Shown here: positions 8,028 to 15,410 of the stretch, one piece after another
Position numbering within the stretch: the stretch's first letter is position 1
Layout of the letters: every line of letters begins with the position of its first letter
Assembly (NCBI GenBank): GCA_014382085.1
Contig: JACNKJ010000218.1
Span: forward strand, 1 to 32,153
From: a bacterium
GTDB lineage: Bacteria; Krumholzibacteriota; Krumholzibacteriia; JACNKJ01
Reading direction: 5' to 3'
DNA length: 32,153 nucleotides
The notes under the pieces: generated by a model
What the model was told of the DNA's origin: nothing
Seen by the model: the letters and a program-made list of their open reading frames with translations, nothing else
Database searches by the model: none
Translations under genes and position numbers: made by a program

Positions 8028-9092
8028 CTAGCCCAGAACCAGCTGGGCTTTCATGGGATCCTGAAGACGAGGTACGGCGTCGGAAATATTCACCACACCC
8101 TCCATCATCAGGTTGAGTAGCGAGTCATCCAGAAGGCACATGCCTTCCTTCGACGCACCCGCAATGGCGTTGTTGATCTGATGAACCTTATTCTCGCGAA
8201 TCAGATTTGCGATGGGATTGTTCACGAGCAGTATTTCACGCGCGGCAACGCGTCCATCCGTATCGCAACGAGGCAGCAGAACCTGTGAGATGACGCAGCG
8301 AAGTGTTAGCGCAAGACGAGTTCGCACTTCGGGCTGATCCTCCAAGGGAAAAACGTCGATAATTCGATTGAGGGTTTTCGCAGCCGACTGAGTGGCAAGG
8401 GTGCTTATGACAACATTGCCCGTTTCGGCTGCCGTCAGGGCGATCTCGATGGTTTCCCTGTCACGCATTTCCCCCACGAAGATTACGTGGGGCATCTGAC
8501 GTAGAGCGCCTTTAAGTCCCACCAGATAGTCTTTCGTGTCGATGCCGATTTCACGCTGGTCGACAACGCAAACCTTCGAGTCCAACCTGAACTCGATGGG
8601 GTCTTCGATGGTAACAATGTGCTTGGCTACATGATGTTCATTGTTCAGGTACTCAAGGAAAGCCGCCACGGTCGATGACTTTCCCGCACCCGTTGCGCCG
8701 GTCACGAGAATCAAGCCGTTGGGGATCGACGCGAGCTTCTTGATGAAATGCTCGGACAAGCCCAGATCCGTGTAGTGAGGAATCACTAAAGGGACAACAC
8801 GCAGGACGGCACCCACGGAGCCCTTCTGCTTGAGGGCGTTGACTCGAAAATTCGCAACGCCTTCAAGTTCATAGGAGCTGTCGAGCTCCCAATTTTCCTC
8901 GAACTCGCGAATGCCGCGGGCGGTGAGAAGCTGATAGGTCAGATCCTCGGTCTCCTGAGAATTCAGCACATGGCCGTCTTCCTTTGGCTGGAGCTCGCCG
9001 AATATATGGTAGCTAACAGGAGCTCCGGCGGATATCAGGATGTCCGAGGCTTCACGCCTCACAGCCTCCTTGAGAACCTCAACGATATTCAT
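8028..9092 (-). CDS. pilT: PilT-family ATPase with divergent motifs
   Basis: The 354-residue protein has the usual PilT length and layout. Walker A is GATGAGKSS (132-140), the Asp box region is TIEDPIEF followed by VDQREIG, Walker B is VIFVGEMRD with Glu208, and a late IANLIRENKVHQI motif matches the AIRNLIRE element linked to retraction. It deviates from canonical PilT in three places: ASDILI instead of ASDLHL near the N-terminus, RQMPH instead of R-DPD before Walker B, and STLAT instead of STLHT in the His box (Ala233, codon 8394-8396). Its ATG immediately follows the pilQ TAG, so translation is probably coupled. It may be the retraction motor or a PilU-like accessory motor. Confidence 0.93.
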   Translation of the reverse strand: MNIVEVLKEAVRREASDILISAGAPVSYHIFGELQPKEDGHVLNSQETEDLTYQLLTARGIREFEENWELDSSYELEGVANFRVNALKQKGSVGAVLRVVPLVIPHYTDLGLSEHFIKKLASIPNGLILVTGATGAGKSSTVAAFLEYLNNEHHVAKHIVTIEDPIEFRLDSKVCVVDQREIGIDTKDYLVGLKGALRQMPHVIFVGEMRDRETIEIALTAAETGNVVISTLATQSAAKTLNRIIDVFPLEDQPEVRTRLALTLRCVISQVLLPRCDTDGRVAAREILLVNNPIANLIRENKVHQINNAIAGASKEGMCLLDDSLLNLMMEGVVNISDAVPRLQDPMKAQLVLG

Positions 9093-10418
9093 CTATTCTC
9101 CACTCTCACTCTCATGTAATACGTCCGAGAGAGCTTGACTTACCGGAACCCTCAATCCTTCATCACCAACGATCCTCGGAGTAACTTCAATCAGCAGATC
9201 CAAGGTAATTTTCTCAGAAGTCGTGTGTGAGAAAAGGCGACCCAGGAAGGGGATCTGACCTAAGAAGGGAACCTTTTTAACCGTGGAGCGCTCTTCCTCG
9301 GACAGGAGTCCACCCAAGAATATCTTCTGCCCGTCGCGAACCCGGACCAGGCTTTTCGCTCGACGGGTAGAGGTCTGGGGAAGATCCTCATCCGGTCCAA
9401 CGAAGCGAAGGATTCTGGAAATCTCAGGTTCTACAAGCGTGGTAATGTGCCCGGAATCTGTTGCGCGAGGTGTGATATTGAGGCGAACACCCACATCGAT
9501 CTTATCCAGAGCGACCGTCTGGAACGCACCCGCAGCAGCAGAGGATTGCAGGGAGCTTATAATTACAGGAACGGTTTCGCCGGCGAAGATCTCTGCAGGA
9601 ACGCCATCGAGTGTAACGATTTTCGCATTGGCAAGCATTTTAGCATCGCCATCGCTGAGCAAAGCGTCGATAGCCACTTCAAGCGTCTCGAACTGACGAA
9701 ATAGTTTTCCTCCATCTTCGATGGGTGTGTAGGCAATATCAGTGGGCATCGCGTCGGGACTGCTGAATCCAGGATTCTCTTCCGTGACAATCGTCGACCA
9801 CTTGGTGAGTTTTTCCCAATCTACACCGAGCTCGACCAATCGATTGGTATTCACTTCGATGAGGCGCGTCTCCAGGTAAATCTGGGTCGGCTTCTTATCC
9901 ACATTCGCGATGATTCTCCCAGCTTCTTCCAATTGAGACTGAGTACCGCGGATGATCACACGGTTATTGGCGACGTCGGCGCTAACGCTTTTTGTCAATA
10001 CCTCGAGAATCGTTTTCATCTCTGCAGCATTGGAGTACTGCAAATCGAAAACCTGAGATATCAAGCCGGTGGGCGCTGCCAATCGACCGGGATCTGCAAC
10101 CAGTATCGAAGAACCTACTCTTTCGAAGCCAAGACCGGCGGCACGAACGACAAGGTTGAATGCCTCGTCAAATGGCGTGTCCTCCAGGTGAATGGAAATC
10201 TTTCGCGACTGAACTTCGGGACTCGTGATGATATTGAGGCCACTTCGGTTCGCCAGGATCTCGAGGATTTCATTAACAGAAGTACTATCCGCACTCAGTG
10301 ACACCACGGTGGGCTGCGGAGCTAAATCCCCAAAGGAGGGAATTGCCGCAAAAAGCATCGCCAAAGCGATAACCATCACCCGCTGGACAATGTGGCAAAT
10401 AGGAATCGGAGCTTTCAT
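9093..10418 (-). CDS. pilQ: Type IV pilus secretin, short form
   Basis: The 441-residue protein has a signal peptide (about 1-30), an STN-type N0 domain (about 40-105), one N1-type secretin domain (about 118-182, ending AGRIIANVDKKPTQIYLETRLIEVN) and the secretin core to about residue 425. The core ends in the signature VPFLGQIPFLGRLFS and LLIEVTPRIV. The ATG has AGGAGG at good spacing. It is shorter than proteobacterial PilQ, which commonly exceeds 600 residues, because no AMIN domains are present. It should form the outer-membrane channel for the pilus. It is followed directly by pilT (TAG then ATG) and preceded by pilP across 19 bp. Confidence 0.95.
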   Translation of the reverse strand: MKAPIPICHIVQRVMVIALAMLFAAIPSFGDLAPQPTVVSLSADSTSVNEILEILANRSGLNIITSPEVQSRKISIHLEDTPFDEAFNLVVRAAGLGFERVGSSILVADPGRLAAPTGLISQVFDLQYSNAAEMKTILEVLTKSVSADVANNRVIIRGTQSQLEEAGRIIANVDKKPTQIYLETRLIEVNTNRLVELGVDWEKLTKWSTIVTEENPGFSSPDAMPTDIAYTPIEDGGKLFRQFETLEVAIDALLSDGDAKMLANAKIVTLDGVPAEIFAGETVPVIISSLQSSAAAGAFQTVALDKIDVGVRLNITPRATDSGHITTLVEPEISRILRFVGPDEDLPQTSTRRAKSLVRVRDGQKIFLGGLLSEEERSTVKKVPFLGQIPFLGRLFSHTTSEKITLDLLIEVTPRIVGDEGLRVPVSQALSDVLHESESGE

Positions 10419-10437
10419 TCTTGAGCCTCCTAGGGCC

Positions 10438-10950
10438 TTATTTATCGAGTACGAAAGACTTGCTATTTTTCGACACGGTCACGGAATTCAGAGAGATGCT
10501 CTCAATAGTCCAACCAAGGAATTCATCTCCCACATGGAGCCAGCCAGAAACCTTGTCTTTTTTACTAAGTTTTGCAGAAGGGTCGACAGTGTCGTAAAGC
10601 AACGCCCGCAGTGTTGGCGGAATGAGTTTTTTAGGCTTGGGAGCCTTCGGGATGGTAGATTCTGAGCCAGTGTTCTTAGGCTTCGGCTCCACCTTTTTCT
10701 GAGGAGGTTGACCGAAGGGATCGCGTCCAGCGTTAACCGCCAGTTGAAGATAACTCACCTTCTGGTTAATCAGAATCGTGTCGGGCTTCCAACTCGAAGA
10801 ACTCGCTCGCAAGTTCTCTGCCGATGAAGAAGCGATAAAGGTGCCCATGGTAAGGGCTTTGTGCCCGCGAGCGCCGAAGAATGCCGCAATGAGTACCAGG
10901 GCTGCGCAAAGCACCAAGAAAGACCTGTTATCACTGTTACTGATTTTCAT
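10438..10950 (-). CDS. pilP: PilP-like pilus assembly protein
   Basis: The 170-residue protein has an N-terminal membrane segment (about 10-27), a Ser/Pro/Lys-rich linker, the PilP hallmark NAGRDPFGQP near residue 75, and a C-terminal small beta domain (about 110-170, LRALLYD ... GWLHVGDEFLGWTIESIS) like the PilP/GspC HR domain. Its single N-terminal Cys is in LVLCAA, which is not a proper lipobox, so it appears membrane-anchored rather than lipidated as in proteobacterial PilP. Its ATG overlaps the pilO TAA (TAATG), showing translational coupling. Family knowledge: it links the PilN-PilO inner-membrane platform to the PilQ secretin. Confidence 0.85.
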   Translation of the reverse strand: MKISNSDNRSFLVLCAALVLIAAFFGARGHKALTMGTFIASSSAENLRASSSSWKPDTILINQKVSYLQLAVNAGRDPFGQPPQKKVEPKPKNTGSESTIPKAPKPKKLIPPTLRALLYDTVDPSAKLSKKDKVSGWLHVGDEFLGWTIESISLNSVTVSKNSKSFVLDK

Positions 10951-11477
10951 TAGAGCTTCTCCAGCGGGTCGTAGATGGAGAGGGTCATCCTGGTTTCCAG
11001 ATTCCGATTATCCAAACCCGTATTGATCTTGATTTCATCTACTGTGACTAGACGAGTTCCGCTTTCGAGTGTCCTAATGAATTGAAGTGTTGGATCGAAG
11101 GGTCCATGCACCCTGAGAAAGAACTTGGTTTGGACAAGGTTCGTGGATTCGATGGCATCAACTGCTCTTAACTCCAATCGAACCAGATTCGTTTCTTCGA
11201 TGAGTTTGCCGAGAAATGCAGTTGGGTCTTCCTTAATGAGGGAAGAGGTTCGAAGTCCGTAGTGTTCGAGGTAGCCAAGTAGGCGGCGATTATCTCGCTC
11301 TGAGCTTTGTACTTGAGCCACTTGTCCAAGAAGCTCCATACGTTTGTTCTCAAGCGAGACCAGGCGTTTACTCTTGGGGGTGACAAGCGCCAAATCAACG
11401 GAAACACCCACCACAATAACGAGGAGGGCAATTGCCATGATCTTGGGAGTGATCAATTTCTTCAGATCATCAATCAC
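10950..11477 (-). CDS. pilO: PilO-like pilus alignment protein
   Basis: The 175-residue protein has a short cytoplasmic start, one membrane segment (about 13-31), a coiled coil (about 36-70) and a C-terminal ferredoxin-like domain with the FFLRVHGPFDPTLQFIRTLE stretch typical of PilO. The start is a GTG overlapping the pilN TGA (GTGA), with GGTGG upstream. Identification rests on domain layout and position; sequence conservation in PilO is low. It should dimerise with PilN in the periplasm and bind PilP. Confidence 0.87.
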   Translation of the reverse strand: MIDDLKKLITPKIMAIALLVIVVGVSVDLALVTPKSKRLVSLENKRMELLGQVAQVQSSERDNRRLLGYLEHYGLRTSSLIKEDPTAFLGKLIEETNLVRLELRAVDAIESTNLVQTKFFLRVHGPFDPTLQFIRTLESGTRLVTVDEIKINTGLDNRNLETRMTLSIYDPLEKL

Positions 11478-12031
11478 GATCCACCTTCCGAGTCATCGCC
11501 AAGGATTTGGAACCTAGTTCCGGATCCACCTCCAACACTCCCCAATCGGAGGCTGGAGAAATCGTTTGAAAGTCGCGGGTCCATTCGCAACATATCCACG
11601 AACTCTGTGAAAACGCTTATCTGAACGTCTTCATGGCCGGTCTCTCCGATGATCGCTAACTTCTTCTTAGTTTTTCCACGCTCAATAGCACCTTCGAATT
11701 CGACTATCTGAAGATCCTCGGTCAACATCTCTGACAGCATGGCGAGCTTTGGCGCCCAGTCGATTCGCTTTGATCGTATCTCAAGCATTTCTCGGGCGCT
11801 GACCAATTCCTGTTCCAAGGCAGACTGATTTTGAATGCGGTCGGTTTGATGGGAAACGATTTCAGATAGAGAAGCGACTCTGTCGTTAATCAGAAATGCG
11901 CTCATAATGAGCGACCCGATCGCTAACACGACGACCCCTGAAAAGGCGGCCAGGATACCGGTCTTGACAACACGTAAACGCGCTGTGTTTCGACGCTCGT
12001 TGAACTCCGGATACAGATTGATGCTAAACAT
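11474..12031 (-). CDS. pilN: PilN-like pilus assembly protein
   Basis: I chose the ATG at 12031 (185 residues), because it opens with MFSINLYPEFNERR, the conserved PilN segment that binds PilM, and has GGGGAG 9 bp upstream. Upstream in-frame starts would only add residues encoded inside the pilM end. One membrane segment (about 24-46) is followed by a coiled coil and a small alpha/beta domain. The gene overlaps pilM by 8 bp and pilO by 4 bp, so the pilM-N-O-P string is translationally coupled. Confidence 0.9.
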   Translation of the reverse strand: MFSINLYPEFNERRNTARLRVVKTGILAAFSGVVVLAIGSLIMSAFLINDRVASLSEIVSHQTDRIQNQSALEQELVSAREMLEIRSKRIDWAPKLAMLSEMLTEDLQIVEFEGAIERGKTKKKLAIIGETGHEDVQISVFTEFVDMLRMDPRLSNDFSSLRLGSVGGGSGTRFQILGDDSEGGS

Positions 12032-14786
12032 GTGCAGCATCTCCCCAGCGGCACAGACCCATGGCATTCACATAACTGGAACCGTATCCGGCTATCTCCT
12101 TGCTTGCAGAATCTGACATTCGCAGCCCTTCAGTTGGGTCCAGTAGATGGACCGGCAACTTGATTCCCTCCTGAAGCTTTTCAGGTAAGCCTTCAAGGAG
12201 TGCCCCGCCACCGGACAGATAGATACCCGAAATGTCTTTCGAGTAGCGCTGACGATAGAAGAAAACTGTTTCCGCCATCTTGAGTTTGAGATTATCAATG
12301 AATCGATCCACTGTCTCTTCACTGGCCTTGGGGTTGGCTGCGCCAAAGCCTAGCTTTCGACTCAAAATTCCCCCCGTGTGACTTGTAATGTGAAGGGAGC
12401 TTTGCTTAAAACCGATATCAACAAGGCCAACGGCTTTGCTGGTATCAAAACCAGCGGGAAGGTTGGCAAAAAGTTGGTTAAGACCTGCAAGTAAGTCCAA
12501 ATCTAGAACTCGGGGCTCCAACCCGATTTTTGTGAGTACCCGCAGAGGGAAGTTCTTCGCATAGGTCGGCACCGCTACCAGAAGCACACGATTTAGACTC
12601 ACGCCATTTTCAACGAGTGCAGATGCCTCTCCGAGGATTTGAGCGGCAAGTACAGGACACTCCATAGACTCGATGTCCAGATGTGTTTTTGCTTCGAAGG
12701 GCAATGCCATCTGAAGATCTTTCTCGGACAAGGGCGCCATCTCAACTTCCCTGATGCTTGCATCTCGTCCACTGACTGATACGATTATCCTGCCCATGTT
12801 CCTTTTGTTCAGATCGTTTCGTTCCAGTATATTATTGAAAGCCTCAACGGCCCGCCGCTCCAGCTCTACTTCATCATTTCTGTTACTTGCGGGAGGTAGG
12901 TCTTCTTTGGCACAGATCATCACCTCTTCGAGGCGATCCTTACCCCTGCCATGCACTAGCTTAATACTGTTTGACCCGATATCGATACCGGTCCGCAGAT
13001 CTGTGGACCTGATCATCGCCCCCCCAAAACTGGGCTTCGCTCCAGAGAGCTTCCCTCTTGTCTTTTCTTCTTCTCTGTCAGACGCGCCTAACAAGGCTTT
13101 CTTCCTTGCGAAAAGCTGTCCAAAAGACTTTCGGCTCTTAGCTTGTTTCTTCTTCGGGGCGCCTTCCATGTTCTGGGAGGACTCAGCCTGCATAAGCTGT
13201 TGTATATCTTTACTTTGCGCCGAGATATCGGCAACCATCTCTTTAAGGACAGGCGACTTCTCTTGGTCATTCGTGTTCGAGGAAAGAGGTATTTTTTCCC
13301 GCTCTGTAGTCAATTCCTCCTGCTTTTCTTGACTAGCCCGACTGAACTCTTTTTTACCGATTGAGACTCTGCTATTGGACTCCTGTCCAGATTCGTCGGG
13401 GTTCTTTGTCAAAGGTTTGCTTAAATGATCATTAACTATCGACCCTGGGGCTTGACTGTTGTCTCTTGACACTTTTTCAATGCCCTTGCTTGCTTTAGAT
13501 TCAAGGGAATCAGACGAAGCCCTTGGCAGAGGTTCATTGGCACTGACATTAAGATTATTAGTACTGCTTGGGGCAGCTGGCGACTTAGCCGCCAAGTGAT
13601 CGGCCTCCGCACTTTCTCTTAGCCCTGGCGCCGAATCATTGCCTTGGTCGTTTGCTATAGTGCCACGCCGTAGGTTCTGATTTTCCTGATTTCTTCGAGC
13701 TTCTAGTTCACGCTCAATTCGCGCTTTTGCCTCAGCTTCAGCCTTAGACTTTTCCTCGGCTTTAGCCTTTGCCTTCGCCTCAGCTTTTGCCTTTGCCTCA
13801 TCTTCAGCCTTGGCCCTTGCTTCTGCCTCCGCTTCAGCCTTAGCCCTCGCCTCCTCCTCTGCCTTAGCTTTAGCCTTAGCTTCTTCTTCAGCCTTGGCCT
13901 TGGCTTCCGCTTCAGCTTTAGCCCTAGCCTCCGCTTCAGCTTTTGCCTTTGCTTCTGCCTCAGCTCTGGCCTCTGCTTCAGCTTTAGCCTTAGCCTCCGC
14001 CTCCGCTCTGGCTATAGCCTCAGCTTCAGCCTTAGCCCTGGCTTCCTCCTCAGCCTTGGCCTTGGCTTCCGCTTCAGCTTTAGCCCTAGCCTCTGCTTCA
14101 GCTTTAGCCCTAGCCTCTGCTTCAGCCTTAGCCCTGGCTCTCGCCTCCTCCTCAGCCTTAGCCTTTGCTTCAGCCCTGGCCCTCGCCTCTTCCACTGCCT
14201 TAGCTTTTGCCTTAGCTTCTTCTTCAGCCTTGGCCTTGGCCTTCGCCTCAGCCTTGGCCTTGGCTTCTGCCTCAGCCTTGGCCTTGGCTTCTGCCTCAGC
14301 TCTGGCCTTGGCTTCTGCCTCAGCTTTGGCCTTGGCCTCAGCTTCAGCTTCAGCTTTAGCCCTAGCCTCAGCCCTGGCCCTCGCCTCTGCCTCATCTCTA
14401 GCTCTAGCCTCGGCTTCAGCTTCAGCTTTAGCCTTTGCTTCTGCCTCAGCCTTGTCCTTGGCCTTGGCTTCTGCCTCAGCTCTGGCCTTTGCCTCCGCCT
14501 CAGCTTTGGCTCTCGCCTCAGCTTCAGCCTTGGCCCTTGCTTCTGCCTCAGCTCTGGCTTTAGCCTCAGCTTCTGCTTTGGCTTTTGCCTCTTCCTCTGC
14601 CTTGGCGTTGGCTTCAGCTTTTACCTTAGCCTGAACTTCAGCCTCAGCCTTAGCTTTTGCCTCTGCTTCAGCCTTGGCTTTCGCCTTAGCATCTGCTTTT
14701 TCTTTTGATTTGATTCGACGTTTTTCGAGGAGGTCGGCGAGGCTGCCAATGTCCAGCCGCTGACTTCGTTCACTGGTCTTTCGCAA
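12024..14786 (-). CDS. pilM: PilM actin-like protein fused to a giant Ala/Glu/Lys/Arg helical repeat
   Basis: The protein has 920 residues against about 350 for ordinary PilM. The start is a TTG behind a strong AAGGAGG at 8 nt. A short head (1-31, with LADLLEKRR) leads into an Ala-alternating charged repeat (about 32-356). Then comes a Ser/Asn/Lys-rich disordered linker (about 357-592) with a helical patch near SKDIQQLMQ. The PilM fold fills about 593-920: DLRTGIDIGSNSIKLVHG (phosphate 1), GLVDIGFKQSSLHI (phosphate 2) and IYLSGGGALLEGLPEKL (adenosine motif). Family knowledge: PilM binds ATP and the PilN N-terminus. The repeat follows an octad with Glu, Glu, Lys/Arg, Lys/Arg at alternate positions, placing opposite charges four residues apart as in ER/K single alpha-helices. 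Pilin genes lie upstream; pilN overlaps the end. The fusion is continuous, with no stop or frameshift. Confidence 0.93.
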   Translation of the reverse strand: MRKTSERSQRLDIGSLADLLEKRRIKSKEKADAKAKAKAEAEAKAKAEAEVQAKVKAEANAKAEEEAKAKAEAEAKARAEAEARAKAEAEARAKAEAEAKARAEAEAKAKDKAEAEAKAKAEAEAEARARDEAEARARAEARAKAEAEAEAKAKAEAEAKARAEAEAKAKAEAEAKAKAEAKAKAKAEEEAKAKAKAVEEARARAEAKAKAEEEARARAKAEAEARAKAEAEARAKAEAEAKAKAEEEARAKAEAEAIARAEAEAKAKAEAEARAEAEAKAKAEAEARAKAEAEAKAKAEEEAKAKAKAEEEARAKAEAEAEARAKAEDEAKAKAEAKAKAKAEEKSKAEAEAKARIERELEARRNQENQNLRRGTIANDQGNDSAPGLRESAEADHLAAKSPAAPSSTNNLNVSANEPLPRASSDSLESKASKGIEKVSRDNSQAPGSIVNDHLSKPLTKNPDESGQESNSRVSIGKKEFSRASQEKQEELTTEREKIPLSSNTNDQEKSPVLKEMVADISAQSKDIQQLMQAESSQNMEGAPKKKQAKSRKSFGQLFARKKALLGASDREEEKTRGKLSGAKPSFGGAMIRSTDLRTGIDIGSNSIKLVHGRGKDRLEEVMICAKEDLPPASNRNDEVELERRAVEAFNNILERNDLNKRNMGRIIVSVSGRDASIREVEMAPLSEKDLQMALPFEAKTHLDIESMECPVLAAQILGEASALVENGVSLNRVLLVAVPTYAKNFPLRVLTKIGLEPRVLDLDLLAGLNQLFANLPAGFDTSKAVGLVDIGFKQSSLHITSHTGGILSRKLGFGAANPKASEETVDRFIDNLKLKMAETVFFYRQRYSKDISGIYLSGGGALLEGLPEKLQEGIKLPVHLLDPTEGLRMSDSASKEIAGYGSSYVNAMGLCRWGDAAHV
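13715..14693 (-). repeat. Degenerate 24-bp-period repeat encoding the Ala/Glu/Lys/Arg rod of PilM
   Basis: About 975 bp inside pilM are built from GCN codons alternating with GAR, AAR or CGN codons. The unit is roughly eight codons (A-E-A-E-A-K-A-K/R), with occasional insertions, deletions or EE/KD variants. The DNA units are not identical: alanine codons vary freely between GCC, GCT and GCA, so repetition is preserved at the protein level more than at the DNA level. That argues for selection on a helical product rather than a young microsatellite. The opposite strand stays open for 275 codons through this region, as a shadow. Confidence 0.9.
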
Positions 14787-14912
14787 GCAGCACCCCTCCT
14801 TGGGTCAAGCTGACTACCCATAGCATTGTCTCGCGATTAATCGACCAATGCCTATGTGGGCAATAACAAGGAGAGCTCATCCGTGGCAGCACCTTGTCGC
14901 AATTCATATTCC

Positions 14913-15410
14913 TTAGTTGCGCAGTGCAACTGCACTTTCGATGTCGACCAGACTTCCAGTCTCATCATCAGCCTGAAAACTGTAGCGAACCGTTTTCGGC
15001 GCGACCGGATCCACCGCGAATTGGATACTCTGAAGAGTCAATGCCGTTACGCGGGCTCCGGTACTGTCGGCTAAAGTCATGTTGCCATCGTCCCATTCAA
15101 ATCGGTAGATGACATCACCGTCGATGTCTTGAAGAGCTAAACCATCGCCGGTATTCGTCGGGATCGTTCGATTAGGCATAGTGTAGACCATGAACCCAGA
15201 GGCGGTTCTTGCTCTGCGACTGATCATCAAGGAGAGGTAACTGGCTTCTTGCTGTGCGATCACCTTGTGAGCACCAGTCTTGAAGCTTCGATCCACTCCG
15301 CGGTGAACGGCCCCAGCACCGAGCATGACAACAAGCCCCAGAAACGCGTAGATCATCAATTCGACCAGAGTAAACCCGGCTTGTTGGCGACTAGAACGGA
15401 TAGGTTGCAT
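14913..15410 (-). CDS. Minor type IV pilin (PilW/GspJ-like)
   Basis: The 165-residue protein has a class III prepilin signal: a basic leader, then QQAG followed by FTLVELMIYAFLGLVVMLG, with Gly at -1, Phe at +1 and Glu at +5. The remainder is a short beta-rich domain with a LQDIDGDVIYRFEWDDG segment, as in PilW/GspJ-type minor pilins. The ATG has GGAGGAG upstream. It overlaps the end of the preceding large minor pilin gene by 20 bp, so the two are coupled. It should be cleaved by PilD and join the pilus tip or priming complex. The exact minor pilin class is uncertain. Confidence 0.85.
   Translation of the reverse strand: MQPIRSSRQQAGFTLVELMIYAFLGLVVMLGAGAVHRGVDRSFKTGAHKVIAQQEASYLSLMISRRARTASGFMVYTMPNRTIPTNTGDGLALQDIDGDVIYRFEWDDGNMTLADSTGARVTALTLQSIQFAVDPVAPKTVRYSFQADDETGSLVDIESAVALRN

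Noticed and set aside
13810..14634. A 274-codon plus-strand open frame of alternating Ala, Ser and Leu
   Set aside because: It is the antisense of the PilM repeat: GCN/GAR/AAR codons leave the opposite strand free of stops. No ribosome site or family match.
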